Under the pieces are notes generated by a model. It did not search any database. It was not told the DNA's origin and worked only from the letters and a program-made list of their open reading frames with translations. This document shows positions 12,825 to 22,475 of a stretch of 64,000 nt of DNA, piece after piece. Positions within the stretch are counted from its first letter, which is position 1; every line of letters starts with the position of its first letter. Both the position numbers and the translations under genes were made by a program. Source of the DNA: Bacillus sp. ISL-51 (lineage in GTDB: Bacteria > Bacillota > Bacilli > Bacillales > Bacillaceae); contig NZ_JAGGQB010000003.1 of assembly GCF_018613535.1 (NCBI RefSeq), forward strand, positions 62,001-126,000, written 5' to 3'.

Positions 12825-13859
12825 TTATATTGAGGGACTGGTATCCCTTAATAACTTCTTTGCGGCTCCTTCGTCCGTGACGAGAACCGTGTTTCGCTGC
12901 TTTTTGAAATAAGCCTCGATCGCTTCTGCTTTTGATGATCCGCCCGCTACCGCGATAATGTCGGGAATTTCGTCGATGTCATCGAGCTGCATTCCGACTG
13001 AATGCACCTTATGGACGACTTCGCCATCCGCGTTAAAGTAGTAGCCGAATGCTTCTGTCACCGCGCGGTTGTCATCTATTTTCTTCAAATCTTCCAGAGG
13101 CGTGTTTCTGCGCTCCGCCATTGTTCTAGCTTCACCGATTCCGTGAACCAGCATACTCGCTGATTTAATGGTGTTGAGCACCTCTTTTACGGAAGGCTCT
13201 TCAATAATAGATGAATAGGCCCCTTGTGACAGCTGTCCCGGAACAAACAAAAGCCGATAAGTGCCTGAAGCTTTTTCTGCCATATGTGCGCATATGGTGT
13301 TCGCCTGATTTTTGACGTTTTCGCCTAAACCGCCCCTTGCCGGCACAAACAGGAGCTCGCGGTTTTTTGAATCCGGCGTCATCATATCAGCGACAGCTTC
13401 AATTGTCGTACCGCCGGTTACAGCGACGATATTTTTTCCTGAAAATTTCTTTTTCATACATGCGACGGCCGCTCTCCCCAATTCTTTTTTAACCCAAGGA
13501 GATTGGTCGCTGTCTCCGGAAACGATAATGGCGTCTTTCAGATTAAGCCGCTCCTTTAATGTCTTTTCCAAAAGCGTCAATCCTAAAACATCCTTCATCG
13601 TATCTTCCAGAATCGAAAGCAGTGAATAGCCCTCTTCCGTCAGTGTCATGCCGTTTGTTTTAATATCAATGAGATTCTGTTCTTTCAGAAACTGAACCTC
13701 GCTTCTGAGCACGCGCTCGGTCAATCCGAGGCTGGCTGACAGACTTCTGCGGCCGATTGGTTCAGTAAGCCTGATATACTGCAAGATTTCAAATCTTTTT
13801 TGCATCACAAGCAAAAGATCAGGCAATAATTTTTTTTGAGCTTGTATTAACTGGTTCAT
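12825..13859 (-). CDS. cggR: Central glycolytic genes repressor CggR
   Basis: 344 residues, SorC/DeoR-type regulator. The N-terminal winged helix-turn-helix (about residues 15-70, GRRSLSASLGLTERVLRSEV) binds DNA; the C-terminal sugar-binding domain (VTGGTTIEAVADMM, FVPARGGLG, VHGIGEA, VAGGSSKAEAI) senses fructose-1,6-bisphosphate. It represses its own operon with gapA. The last few residues (DTSPSI) extend slightly past the usual end. Its operator and promoter are visible just upstream (13889-13990). Confidence 0.97.
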   Translation of the reverse strand: MNQLIQAQKKLLPDLLLVMQKRFEILQYIRLTEPIGRRSLSASLGLTERVLRSEVQFLKEQNLIDIKTNGMTLTEEGYSLLSILEDTMKDVLGLTLLEKTLKERLNLKDAIIVSGDSDQSPWVKKELGRAAVACMKKKFSGKNIVAVTGGTTIEAVADMMTPDSKNRELLFVPARGGLGENVKNQANTICAHMAEKASGTYRLLFVPGQLSQGAYSSIIEEPSVKEVLNTIKSASMLVHGIGEARTMAERRNTPLEDLKKIDDNRAVTEAFGYYFNADGEVVHKVHSVGMQLDDIDEIPDIIAVAGGSSKAEAIEAYFKKQRNTVLVTDEGAAKKLLRDTSPSI

Positions 13860-13888
13860 GACTCAAACGTTCCTTCCTATTCATACTG

Positions 13889-13924
13889 GACAGAAAATGT
13901 CCCGCTATGACAAAAAACGTCCCA
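13889..13924 (-). promoter_or_regulatory. CggR operator
   Basis: On the minus strand the sequence reads TGGGAC-N6-TGTC-N4-CGGGAC-N6-TGTC, the tandem direct-repeat layout described for B. subtilis CggR. It lies between the promoter and the cggR start codon, where bound CggR blocks elongation. Confidence 0.9.
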
Positions 13925-13961
13925 TCATAGCCAAAAAAAATTATGTCTGCTTTCTTTAATT

Positions 13962-13990
13962 ATTTTAACAGGGTGACATTGTTAATTCAA
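13962..13990 (-). promoter_or_regulatory. Sigma-A promoter of cggR-gapA
   Basis: Minus-strand -35 TTGAAT (13985-13990) and -10 TAAAAT (13962-13967) with a 17-nt spacer, upstream of the CggR operator. Confidence 0.75.
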
Positions 13991-14134
13991 CTGTTAAAGG
14001 CTAATTCCTCGACATTCTTCGCAGATTTTACCAGTATCTCCTTTATAAAGTTATTATATACAAATATGATAAAAAGGTGACAGAGAGAAGCCCGCTGCGG
14101 CAGGCTTAAGGGGACTTCCTTCATTAAAACGCTT

Positions 14135-15529
14135 TCATTTTACCCAGAGCTTCTCTATCTCTTCCAAGGATTTGTTTTTAGTCTCCGGACAGATCGTCAC
14201 GACAAACAAAAAACAGAGGACGTTAATGACGGCGAATATCCAAAAAGTATAGGCGAGGCCGAATGCACTGATCATCATCGGCACGAACTGGCCGATCGCC
14301 CAGTTTGCCCCCCATAAGAAGATCGTCGCGATGCCGGCGGCTCGGGCGCGGAGATGATTCGGAAAGATTTCTGAAATCATGATCCATGTAATCGGCCCGA
14401 CTGAAACGCAGAAAGCGGCAACGAACCCTAAAATAATGATGACGAGCACAGGCCCGCTGGCCAGCTGAAAATAAAAGGACGCGCCGATCAATATCATAAA
14501 CAGCGCCATAAAGGCCGAACCGACGCCCATCAGTTTTTTCCGGCCGACTTTATCTACTAAAAGGACCGCAATAACGGTAAAGATCACCTCTACGACACCG
14601 ACGATGCAGGTCGTTACAAATCCTGCATTCTGGCCGAAGCCCATCATTTTAAAGATTTCCGGTCCGTAATACGTAATCGCGTTCATTCCGATGACCTGGT
14701 TGAACAGGGCCAGCAGGATGCCGATGATCAGCGCTTTTCTCAGACCCGGCTTAAACAGCTGGGACAGCGATCCCATTTTTTCTAATTGTAAAGAAGTTTC
14801 TATTTGTTTGATTTCTTCTTTCGCAACTGTTTCTCCATTAATACGCGTCAATACAGAGAGGGCTTCCTTCGTCCGCCCCGCTTTCGCCAGCCAGCGCGGG
14901 CTTTCCGGGACCACAAGCAGGACGATAAAAAAGATGACGGACGGAACCATACCATAAGCGAGCATCCACCGCCAGCCGGTGTGCACACCCCATTCATATG
15001 AGCCTGATTGCTGGACGGCAAGGTTAATAAAATAAGTGCCGGAGATTCCTAATATCGTAAACAGCTGATACAGCGAGGACAGGCTGCCCCGTATGGCCGG
15101 CGGGGCGGCTTCGGTGATATACGTGACAGAAAGCGAGGAGCCCATTCCGATTCCCAAGCCGCCGATGATCCTCGCGATAATTAAGGAAGAAACATTTTGA
15201 GAAAGCGCCGAGACGACCGCTGAGACCGCAAACAAAAGCGCTGCCGCCATCAGGATTTTTCTCCGTCCGAAGCGGTCACTCAAAAAACCGGAAATACCGA
15301 CGCCAAAAACGCCGCCGATCATAATGCTTGAAATCACGAGTCCTTCCATGAAAGGACTCAGGCGGTACAGCTCCTTTAAAAAGCCGATCGCGCCGGAAAT
15401 CACCGCTGTGTCGTAACCGTACAAAAGACCTCCTAGTCCGGCCGCACAAGAAATGAGAATGACAAATCCCATGGAATGCTGCCGAGTAACAGGTACATTT
15501 GAATCAATTGGTGCCGGGTGATTTTTCAT
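14135..15529 (-). CDS. araE: Arabinose/galactose:proton symporter AraE
   Basis: 464 residues, 12 membrane segments, sugar porter branch of the major facilitator superfamily. Signatures: GLGGLLYGYDTAVISGAIGFL in segment 1, DRFGRRKILM in the 2-3 loop, PESPRWLAKAGR after segment 6, VDKVGRKKLMG, and the C-terminal PETKNKSLEEIEKLW. It imports L-arabinose and related sugars with protons. GGGAGGG precedes ATG. It diverges from araR across a 251-nt region with AraR operators and a cre-like site; a second cre-like match lies across its stop codon (14124-14137). Confidence 0.95.
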   Translation of the reverse strand: MKNHPAPIDSNVPVTRQHSMGFVILISCAAGLGGLLYGYDTAVISGAIGFLKELYRLSPFMEGLVISSIMIGGVFGVGISGFLSDRFGRRKILMAAALLFAVSAVVSALSQNVSSLIIARIIGGLGIGMGSSLSVTYITEAAPPAIRGSLSSLYQLFTILGISGTYFINLAVQQSGSYEWGVHTGWRWMLAYGMVPSVIFFIVLLVVPESPRWLAKAGRTKEALSVLTRINGETVAKEEIKQIETSLQLEKMGSLSQLFKPGLRKALIIGILLALFNQVIGMNAITYYGPEIFKMMGFGQNAGFVTTCIVGVVEVIFTVIAVLLVDKVGRKKLMGVGSAFMALFMILIGASFYFQLASGPVLVIIILGFVAAFCVSVGPITWIMISEIFPNHLRARAAGIATIFLWGANWAIGQFVPMMISAFGLAYTFWIFAVINVLCFLFVVTICPETKNKSLEEIEKLWVK

Positions 15530-15557
15530 GTCATTTACCCTCCCGCTAATAATGGAA

Positions 15558-15571
15558 TAAAAACGCTTACA
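15558..15571 (-). promoter_or_regulatory. Candidate cre (CcpA) site upstream of araE
   Basis: Minus-strand TGTAAGCGTTTTTA matches 13 of 14 positions of the cre pattern TGWNANCGNTNWCA. It lies 29 nt before the araE start, a place where CcpA would act as a roadblock. Confidence 0.5.
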
Positions 15572-15616
15572 TATTACAGTGCCGGCGCCGTGTTCCTTTT
15601 TTCATACACCGCCATA

Positions 15617-15631
15617 ATTGTACGTACTTAT
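15617..15631. promoter_or_regulatory. AraR operator 1 (araE side)
   Basis: ATTGTACGTACTTAT, matching the AraR core GTACGTAC with an A/T-rich flank. Its centre is 43 bp from the next site, a spacing that puts two sites on one DNA face for cooperative looping as known for araA and araE in B. subtilis. Confidence 0.85.
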
Positions 15632-15659
15632 TAAGAATTTTAAGTAAAAATCAGCTTAA

Positions 15660-16867
<1,208 letters not shown>

Positions 16868-16869
<2 letters not shown>

Positions 16870-16911
16870 AAAAAGCAATGTGACGGGAGCTCCGTACACA
16901 TTGCTTTTTTT
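16868..16911. terminator. Bidirectional terminator between araR and yvbT
   Basis: A 15-bp stem (seven A plus GCAATGTG, and its complement with seven T), capped by an ACGG/CCGT helix. It works in both directions for the convergent genes. Confidence 0.92.
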
Positions 16912-16915
16912 CATA

Positions 16916-17923
16916 TCAGCTGTTTTTTATATTTGCGATGATTTCAAACGAACGCATTCTGTCAGCATGCTCAAAGCTTTCTGAATTCACCATGATTTCG
17001 TCTGCCTGCGTCGTCCGAATAAAGCTTTCCAGCTTTTCCTTTACTTTATCCGGCCCGCCGACGATCGTTGAACTGAGCTGATCATCGACCATCGCTTTTT
17101 CATACGGCGACCAGATTTGATCCATATCTTCTACAGGCGGCTTGAGCTGGTTCGGCGTTCCGCGGACGAGGTCTAAAAATCTTTGGTAATGTGATGTCGC
17201 CAAATAATCCGCTTTTTCATCCGTATCTGCCGCGATGACGGTGACACCGACCATCGCGTACGGTTTATCCAGCACGTCTGACGGGCGGAATGAGCTGCGG
17301 TACAGTTCTAATGCGGGCACCGTGTTTTTCGGCGAGAAGTGGGCCGCAAATGCAAACGGAAGCCCCAGCTCTCCGGCAAGACGGGCGCTGAATCCGCTTG
17401 AACCAAGCAGCCAAATCGGCACGTCAAGCCCTTCGCCGGGGATGGCGCGGACTTGATTGCGCACATTGCCTGACGGCTTAAAGTAATTTCTCAGTTCCTC
17501 AAGCTGCTCAGGGAAATCCTCCCCGCTGTTAACATTTCGTCTTAACGCTCTTGCCGTTAATTGATCCGTTCCCGGCGCGCGCCCGAGCCCGAGATCAATC
17601 CGCCCCGGGTATAACGTTTCAAGGGTGCCGAATTGCTCGGCGATGACAAGTGACGAGTGGTTCGGCAGCATAATACCGCCTGAGCCGACGCGGATTTTTT
17701 TCGTACCGCCGGCGATATGCCCGATCAGCACGGACGTCGCCGAGCTTGCGACGCCTTCTATATTATGATGCTCCGCCAGCCAATAGCGGTTATAGCCCCA
17801 TTCTTCGGCGCGGCGGGCCAGATCCATGCTATTGCGGAACGATTCGGCAACCGTTCCTCCCTGCACGATCGGAGACAAATTTAATACGGAAAACGCAGTA
17901 TCTTTTAATGTATGTTCAGCCAT
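16916..17923 (-). CDS. yvbT: Luciferase-like flavin-dependent oxidoreductase YvbT
   Basis: 335 residues, LLM-class flavin oxidoreductase. Typical blocks: [11 protein letters not shown] near the N-terminus, [63 protein letters not shown], and [15 protein letters not shown] near residue 280. It should use reduced flavin and oxygen; the substrate is unknown. AAAGGAG precedes ATG. A perfect 14-bp palindrome lies 22 nt upstream. It shares strand with yvbU but is separated by 90 nt. Confidence 0.9.
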   Translation of the reverse strand: MAEHTLKDTAFSVLNLSPIVQGGTVAESFRNSMDLARRAEEWGYNRYWLAEHHNIEGVASSATSVLIGHIAGGTKKIRVGSGGIMLPNHSSLVIAEQFGTLETLYPGRIDLGLGRAPGTDQLTARALRRNVNSGEDFPEQLEELRNYFKPSGNVRNQVRAIPGEGLDVPIWLLGSSGFSARLAGELGLPFAFAAHFSPKNTVPALELYRSSFRPSDVLDKPYAMVGVTVIAADTDEKADYLATSHYQRFLDLVRGTPNQLKPPVEDMDQIWSPYEKAMVDDQLSSTIVGGPDKVKEKLESFIRTTQADEIMVNSESFEHADRMRSFEIIANIKNS

Positions 17924-17944
17924 CGTTTTCTCCTTTATGGTTTA

Positions 17945-17958
17945 GTGTGATATCACAC
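17945..17958. promoter_or_regulatory. Perfect palindrome upstream of yvbT
   Basis: GTGTGATATCACAC is self-complementary over 14 bp and lies between yvbU and the yvbT ribosome site. Its position suggests a repressor operator for yvbT. I cannot assign the regulator: it does not match the Fnr spacing and is shorter than usual LysR sites. Confidence 0.5.
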
Positions 17959-18013
17959 CTTACCACAGCTCTTGCCGTGAATTAAAGAAATTGATTCGAT
18001 GAAATTCGAACAA

Positions 18014-18907
18014 TCATTCAGCGGCGGTTTTCTCATGGATGAACAGCTCCTCGGCGATCTCAACAAAAAGCTTGGCGGCAAGCGATGCGTCTTTTATAGA
18101 AGGAACGGCCAGCTGCACCTCCCTGAATACGTCCGGCGTAAACTCTTTGATCACCACTTCATCCGGAAGCGGAGTGCCGGCCATTGATATTTCTGATAAA
18201 ATCGCCAAACCTAAGCCTTCCCGGACCATATTAATAGATGTGCTGACATTAAAAACGGTAAAGGCGGCGCAAAGCTCGGCGCCGGCTTTTTTAAACAGGC
18301 CTGCAAACGGGGATGTGTAACCGCCGTCGCATACGATCATCGGTTCGCCGTCCAAATCCTTTATCGTCACGGATGAACGGGTGCACAGCGGATGATCTTT
18401 GTGCATGACCGCTGCCATTTTGTCTTTTTTCAGCAGCAGATAATCCATGTCTTCCGTCGGAAAAAGCAGGATACCGGCATCGATCACGCGGGAATGAAGC
18501 CATTCCTTCACTTCGTCCGCCGTTCCTTCATGGAGCACCAGCTCAAGCTTCGGATATCTTTGCTTAAACACGCTGATGAGCTTGGGCATAAAATAAGCGG
18601 AAGCGGCCGGAAATGTGCCGATGTGAATCGTTCCCTGCTCCAGCCCCTTTTCTGCGGCGGCCAGCTGTTCGACTTTTTCGGTGCCTTTGAGCACCTCCCT
18701 GATATGAACGAGGATTTTTTTCCCTGTATCTGTGAGCATTAAGCCGTTTCGGCGGTCACGGATGATCAGCTTGACGCCGAGCTCGGATTCGAACGCCGAG
18801 ACCGCGTGGCTGACAGCAGGCTGTGTCATGTTCAGCGCCTGCCCCGCTTTTGTGAAGCTTCCCGTTTCTGCTATTTTGACAAAAACCCGTAACTGTGTGA
18901 TCGTCAT
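18014..18907 (-). CDS. yvbU: LysR-family transcriptional regulator YvbU
   Basis: 297 residues. N-terminal helix-turn-helix at about residues 1-60 (LRVFVKIAETGSFTKAGQALNMTQPAVSHAVSAFE) and a C-terminal effector domain (GTIHIGTFPAASAYFMPKLI; IVCDGGYTSPFAGLF). A TAA in frame three codons upstream fixes the ATG, though the best GGAG is about 15 nt away. It is divergent from the yvbV transporter across 97 nt, the classic arrangement of a LysR protein with its target; the effector is unknown. Confidence 0.9.
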   Translation of the reverse strand: MTITQLRVFVKIAETGSFTKAGQALNMTQPAVSHAVSAFESELGVKLIIRDRRNGLMLTDTGKKILVHIREVLKGTEKVEQLAAAEKGLEQGTIHIGTFPAASAYFMPKLISVFKQRYPKLELVLHEGTADEVKEWLHSRVIDAGILLFPTEDMDYLLLKKDKMAAVMHKDHPLCTRSSVTIKDLDGEPMIVCDGGYTSPFAGLFKKAGAELCAAFTVFNVSTSINMVREGLGLAILSEISMAGTPLPDEVVIKEFTPDVFREVQLAVPSIKDASLAAKLFVEIAEELFIHEKTAAE

Positions 18908-19004
18908 AATGTTTTACTTATACTCCTTATAAAAAAGATTCATTTTATTTATCTTCCTGATTACCGTATCATATGATGGAATTGTTCTACAAGGAGTGAA
19001 CGAA

Positions 19005-19922
19005 GTGAAACAGCCTACTAAAATACAGACGGCTCTTCTGCTCGCGTTTTTAGTCACCGTATGGGGGATTAACTGGCCGCTGTCAAAAGCGGCGCTCGCC
19101 TATTCCCCGCCCCTGCTGTTCGCCGGGATTCGGACGCTTATCGGCGGGCTGCTGCTGCTGATTGTCGCGCTGCCCCGTTTCAGCAAGCTGAGGTTTAAAG
19201 AAACGTGGCCGATCTATCTTGTTTCTGCCATTTTAAATATTACATTATTTTACGGCTTGCAAACGATCGGCCTGAATTACCTGCCGGCAGGTTTATTTTC
19301 TGCTATCGTGTTCTTTCAGCCTGTCTTGATGGGCATTTTTTCTTGGCTGTGGCTTGGGGAATCGATGTTTGCGCTGAAAATCGCCGGGCTTGTGCTCGGA
19401 TTTGCCGGGGTGGCCGTCATCAGCGCTGCCGGCTTCGGAGGGCATATTTCCTTTATAGGCATCCTCTTGGCACTCGGTTCAGCGGTCAGCTGGGCGCTCG
19501 GCACGGTATTTGTGAAAAAAACGGGAAGCCGCGTCGATTCCATCTGGATGGTCGCTCTTCAGCTTCTCATCGGCGGCGTGCTGCTTGTCAGCTCCGGAGA
19601 ATTTACGGAAAGCTGGTCGGCGATTCAATGGACAGCTCCGTTTATCCTCAGCCTTCTTTTTATTTCGGTATTTGTCATCGCACTCGGCTGGCTTGTCTTT
19701 TTTACGCTTGTCGGTTCAGGGGAAGCGAGCAAGGTTGCCTCTTACACCTTCCTCATTCCGCTGATCTCTATTGTTGTAAGCTCGATTTTTTTACATGAGC
19801 CGCTGACTTTCAGCCTTCTGGCCGGGCTTCTCTTGATCGTCACAAGTATTTGCTTTGTCAATATGACACCTAAGAAGCTGAAAACACCGGCTCTGGCCGC
19901 AGAAAAAAAGGCCGTTCATTAA
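19005..19922 (+). CDS. yvbV: EamA/DMT-family transporter YvbV
   Basis: About 305 residues with ten membrane segments in two EamA repeats (first from residue 10, ALLLAFLVTVWGINWPLSK; second from about 145, GILLALGSAVSWALGTVFVKK). I chose GTG at 19005, 8 nt after AAGGAG; a GTG at 18996 overlaps that site and is less likely. Members export amino acids or other metabolites. The divergent LysR gene yvbU and a 10-bp palindrome (ATCATATGAT at 18968-18977) in between suggest control by YvbU. Confidence 0.88.
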   Translation: MKQPTKIQTALLLAFLVTVWGINWPLSKAALAYSPPLLFAGIRTLIGGLLLLIVALPRFSKLRFKETWPIYLVSAILNITLFYGLQTIGLNYLPAGLFSAIVFFQPVLMGIFSWLWLGESMFALKIAGLVLGFAGVAVISAAGFGGHISFIGILLALGSAVSWALGTVFVKKTGSRVDSIWMVALQLLIGGVLLVSSGEFTESWSAIQWTAPFILSLLFISVFVIALGWLVFFTLVGSGEASKVASYTFLIPLISIVVSSIFLHEPLTFSLLAGLLLIVTSICFVNMTPKKLKTPALAAEKKAVH

Positions 19923-19953
19923 AAAACTCTTGCCGAGGGGCAAGAGTTTTTTT
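19920..19953. terminator. Bidirectional terminator between yvbV and yvbW
   Basis: AAAAAACTCTTGCC / GGCAAGAGTTTTTT stem with a three-base GAG loop; serves both convergent genes. Confidence 0.9.
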
Positions 19954-19955
19954 AT

Positions 19956-21299
19956 TTATTGATGTCTCCCTTTTACAACATACGCAGCCGTGATGAGCAG
20001 ATAGATGGCTGCCGTGATGCATGTGATGATGATTGATGTCGTGAAAATGACGCCGACCAGAATGGCCAGTAATGCAATCACCGCAAACCATGTCGTGTAC
20101 GGGAACCATTTTACATAATACGCCGGCTGCTCCGTTACATGTTTTCTTGATTTCAAATGGGCGAATCCGATGATCAGCCAAATGAACAGCACGGTATAAC
20201 CGAGGGAACCCATTAAATAATTAAAGGTTTGGCTGCCCGCAAATAAGGAAATCAGAACGCCTACATACAAAAACGATGTACATGTTAAAATCGCGTAAAC
20301 GGGAACCTTTTTCTTTGAGAGCTTTGAAAAGATCTTCGGCACCCGGCCGTCCGTCGCCTGCGTAAATAATACGCGGGAGGAGCCGTACAGCCCTGAGTTC
20401 ATGGATGAAATGATCGCCAGCAGAATGACGGCGTTCATGATATGGTCAGCCCCGGGAATCCCGATCATTTTAAACACCATGACAAACGGGCTTTCCGGAG
20501 CGCTGTTCACTTGATTCCAAGGGATCAGGCTGACGATAATAAAAAACGGCAGCAAATAAAAAGTGACAATTCGCGTCAATGTTCCTCGCACTGCCTTCGG
20601 AATGACCTGTTCGGGATTTTTCGTCTCCGCCAGCGTAACGCCGATGATTTCCGTACCGCCATATGAATAAATAACGACAAGCATCGCCGTAATGACGCCG
20701 CCCGCTCCATGCGGGAAAAATCCGCCGTGACTCGTTAAATGCGCCAGGCCCGTTGCTGTGTGATCGCCGAATGAAAAAAATAACAGCAGGATACCGAATA
20801 AGATAAACAAGACAATCACTGTAATTTTAATGAGCGCGAGCCAGTATTCTGTCTCAGCAAACAATTTCACAGAAAGCATATTTACGACTGTTACCACTAC
20901 GGAAATGACCAGGGCAAGCACCCAAATCGGGCAATCCGGCAGCCAATATTGGATAAAAATCGCGGCAACTACCGCCTCCGCGGCAATATTCAGCACCCAC
21001 ATTTTCCAGTAAATCCAGTCTAAAAAGTACGCCGCGTACGGGCCGAGAGACTGCTGAACCAAATCCCGGAACGTTCTTGCATTCCGGTTTCGCACGGCCA
21101 TTTCGGCCAGACCCTGCATAATAAACAGCAAAATGATTCCTCCGAGCAGATACGCCAATAAAACGGCCGGCCCAGCTTCATCAATCGCCGTGCTGCTGCC
21201 TTTAAACAGCCCCGCTCCAATTGCTCCTCCCAGCGCCATCATCATAATGTGTCTGGACGACATCGTCCGTTTTAACGTTTGTTTGTTGTCCTTATCCAT
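19956..21299 (-). CDS. yvbW: APC-family amino acid permease YvbW
   Basis: 447 residues, about 12 membrane segments, amino acid-polyamine-organocation family: SSRHIMMMALGGAIGAGLFKGSS in segment 1, YSYGGTEIIGVTLAETKNPEQVIPKAV at segment 6, and SSMNSGLYGSSRVLFT at segment 8. A T-box leader ahead of the gene ties its expression to an uncharged tRNA, and the apparent specifier codon is CUC, so leucine is the likely substrate. GAGGGCG precedes the ATG. It ends at the terminator shared with yvbV. Confidence 0.92.
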   Translation of the reverse strand: MDKDNKQTLKRTMSSRHIMMMALGGAIGAGLFKGSSTAIDEAGPAVLLAYLLGGIILLFIMQGLAEMAVRNRNARTFRDLVQQSLGPYAAYFLDWIYWKMWVLNIAAEAVVAAIFIQYWLPDCPIWVLALVISVVVTVVNMLSVKLFAETEYWLALIKITVIVLFILFGILLLFFSFGDHTATGLAHLTSHGGFFPHGAGGVITAMLVVIYSYGGTEIIGVTLAETKNPEQVIPKAVRGTLTRIVTFYLLPFFIIVSLIPWNQVNSAPESPFVMVFKMIGIPGADHIMNAVILLAIISSMNSGLYGSSRVLFTQATDGRVPKIFSKLSKKKVPVYAILTCTSFLYVGVLISLFAGSQTFNYLMGSLGYTVLFIWLIIGFAHLKSRKHVTEQPAYYVKWFPYTTWFAVIALLAILVGVIFTTSIIITCITAAIYLLITAAYVVKGRHQ

Positions 21300-21334
21300 C
21301 TATCACACGCCCTCTTCTTTTTTCACACATAAAA

Positions 21335-21600
21335 AAGGCACGCCGTCTCTTCGGTAAAAGAGACGGCGTGCCTTAGGCCAACCGCGGTACCACTCTTGTT
21401 GATTCCGAAAGATCCGGAACCCAGCTTATGAACCTGGTAACGAAGGTCAGCCGTTAGGACATAGGGAATATTCCGACAATTCCGTTCCATCCTGCCACTT
21501 CCGGGCGAGTTCAAAGAATAATCAGTCCGCGTTGCACCACCCCGCGGCTCTCTGTGTCTGACTGGATTCCTTTACTGCTCCCGTTCACAGTGTTTTATGT
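21335..21600 (-). ncRNA. T-box riboswitch (leucine-type) ahead of yvbW
   Basis: Minus-strand leader of about 260 nt. It carries an AGTA-type specifier-loop motif near 21570, GAACTC near 21507-21512 (candidate specifier CUC, Leu), the T-box GAGTGGTACCGCGG at about 21382-21395, and a 17-bp terminator hairpin (21335-21351 with 21358-21374) followed by six T. Uncharged tRNA-Leu would pair with the T-box and favour the antiterminator. The element class is clear; the Leu assignment is inference from one codon. Confidence 0.92.
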
Positions 21601-21726
21601 TTGAATCTGCTGTTTTTTTATTTTCTGAATATAGTAACATAATATACAGCCTTCTATTTTCAAAGTCAATACACAATTTTCGTGCTGGTTTTCTTTTCAT
21701 TCCTATATAAAACATTATGACTGAAC

Positions 21727-22023
21727 ATGGTTATATTCCTTTGTGGGTTGATTGAGTCCCTTTCACATGGAGTAGTCAGTACTTTTTATCAATTGATGGA
21801 ACAGAAAAAACGACAAAAAATTTCTAAGGTATATGGACTGAGCGACAAAGAAATAGCAGAAATATTAAAGGTTTTGACTCTTATTTCGGAGTATCTCAAC
21901 TTGGCGACTTTCCTCATTTCATTTCTAATAAGTTTGAATAAAATAAAGATCCATCGGAGTAAGCAGACTTCTTTAAAGTTTTCTTTTAATTTAACTCCAG
22001 TTATTTTTCTAAATTCCATGTAG
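21727..22023 (+). CDS. Uncertain 98-codon open frame
   Basis: The product has a charged helix-like stretch (ISKVYGLSDKEIAEILKVL) and one hydrophobic segment (LNLATFLISFLISL). There is no convincing ribosome site before the ATG, and I recognise no family. It lies in AT-rich DNA at the edge of an island with other decayed genes, so it may be a remnant or spurious. Confidence 0.2.
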   Translation: MVIFLCGLIESLSHGVVSTFYQLMEQKKRQKISKVYGLSDKEIAEILKVLTLISEYLNLATFLISFLISLNKIKIHRSKQTSLKFSFNLTPVIFLNSM

Positions 22024-22026
22024 AAA

Positions 22027-22340
22027 TCAGGAATAATACTCTAATTTTTTTAAAACCATTGACATGAAACCAATTCCACAAACTAAACTCATGTGGAACA
22101 CTAGTTGGCGTAACACAAAAGGGTTTAGAAGCATTAGTGGCGTTACAGCTAGTGTTGTGTGAATTTTTAAAGGAGATTTTCAGGATATGAATGAATTAGT
22201 CATGTTTGATTGGATGAATAAAAATATTGCTCCTTTTGCATAAACTAAAAGTAATGGAATTATTGCAATTAAGTACACTGCTTGTAAATATGGATAAGAT
22301 TTAATGGAAAAAGAAATCATAATGATGAGAAGATATGCTA
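22027..22340 (-). pseudogene. Remnant of a small membrane protein, frameshifted
   Basis: Two minus-strand stretches in different frames read as one hydrophobic protein: first IAYLLIIMISFSIKS then YLQAVYLIAIIPLLLVYAKG, ending at a TGA, then TPLMLLNPFVLRQLVFHMSL and CGIGFMSMVLKKLEYYS with its own stop at 22027. The jump between frames near 22185 suggests a decayed multi-span membrane protein. I cannot name the family. The rest of 22020-22390 shows nothing else convincing. Confidence 0.35.
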
Positions 22341-22396
22341 TAGGAAGTTAAACAATCTACCTATATTTTTACAATAAATGAGAAATAAAGGGTTGT

Positions 22397-22412
22397 TATG
22401 GTACGCGTTTCA
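22397..22412 (+). promoter_or_regulatory. LacI-type operator in the NagA-like gene promoter
   Basis: TATGGTACGCGTTTCA is identical to the site at 26475-26490. Its core TGGTACG/CGTTTCA is an imperfect palindrome of LacI-family size. It overlaps a -35-like TTGTTA (22393-22398) and the 17-nt spacer before a -10-like TTTAAG (22416-22421), so binding would block the polymerase. Confidence 0.72.
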
Positions 22413-22475
22413 TACTTTAAGATGATGATGTGTCTTCGCTGAATACTAAATAAACATTTCCAGGAGGAATTACCT

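Noticed and set aside
22183-22243. 17-codon frame with AAAGGAG at 22187
   Set aside because: Very short and antisense to the membrane-protein remnant; no sign of function.
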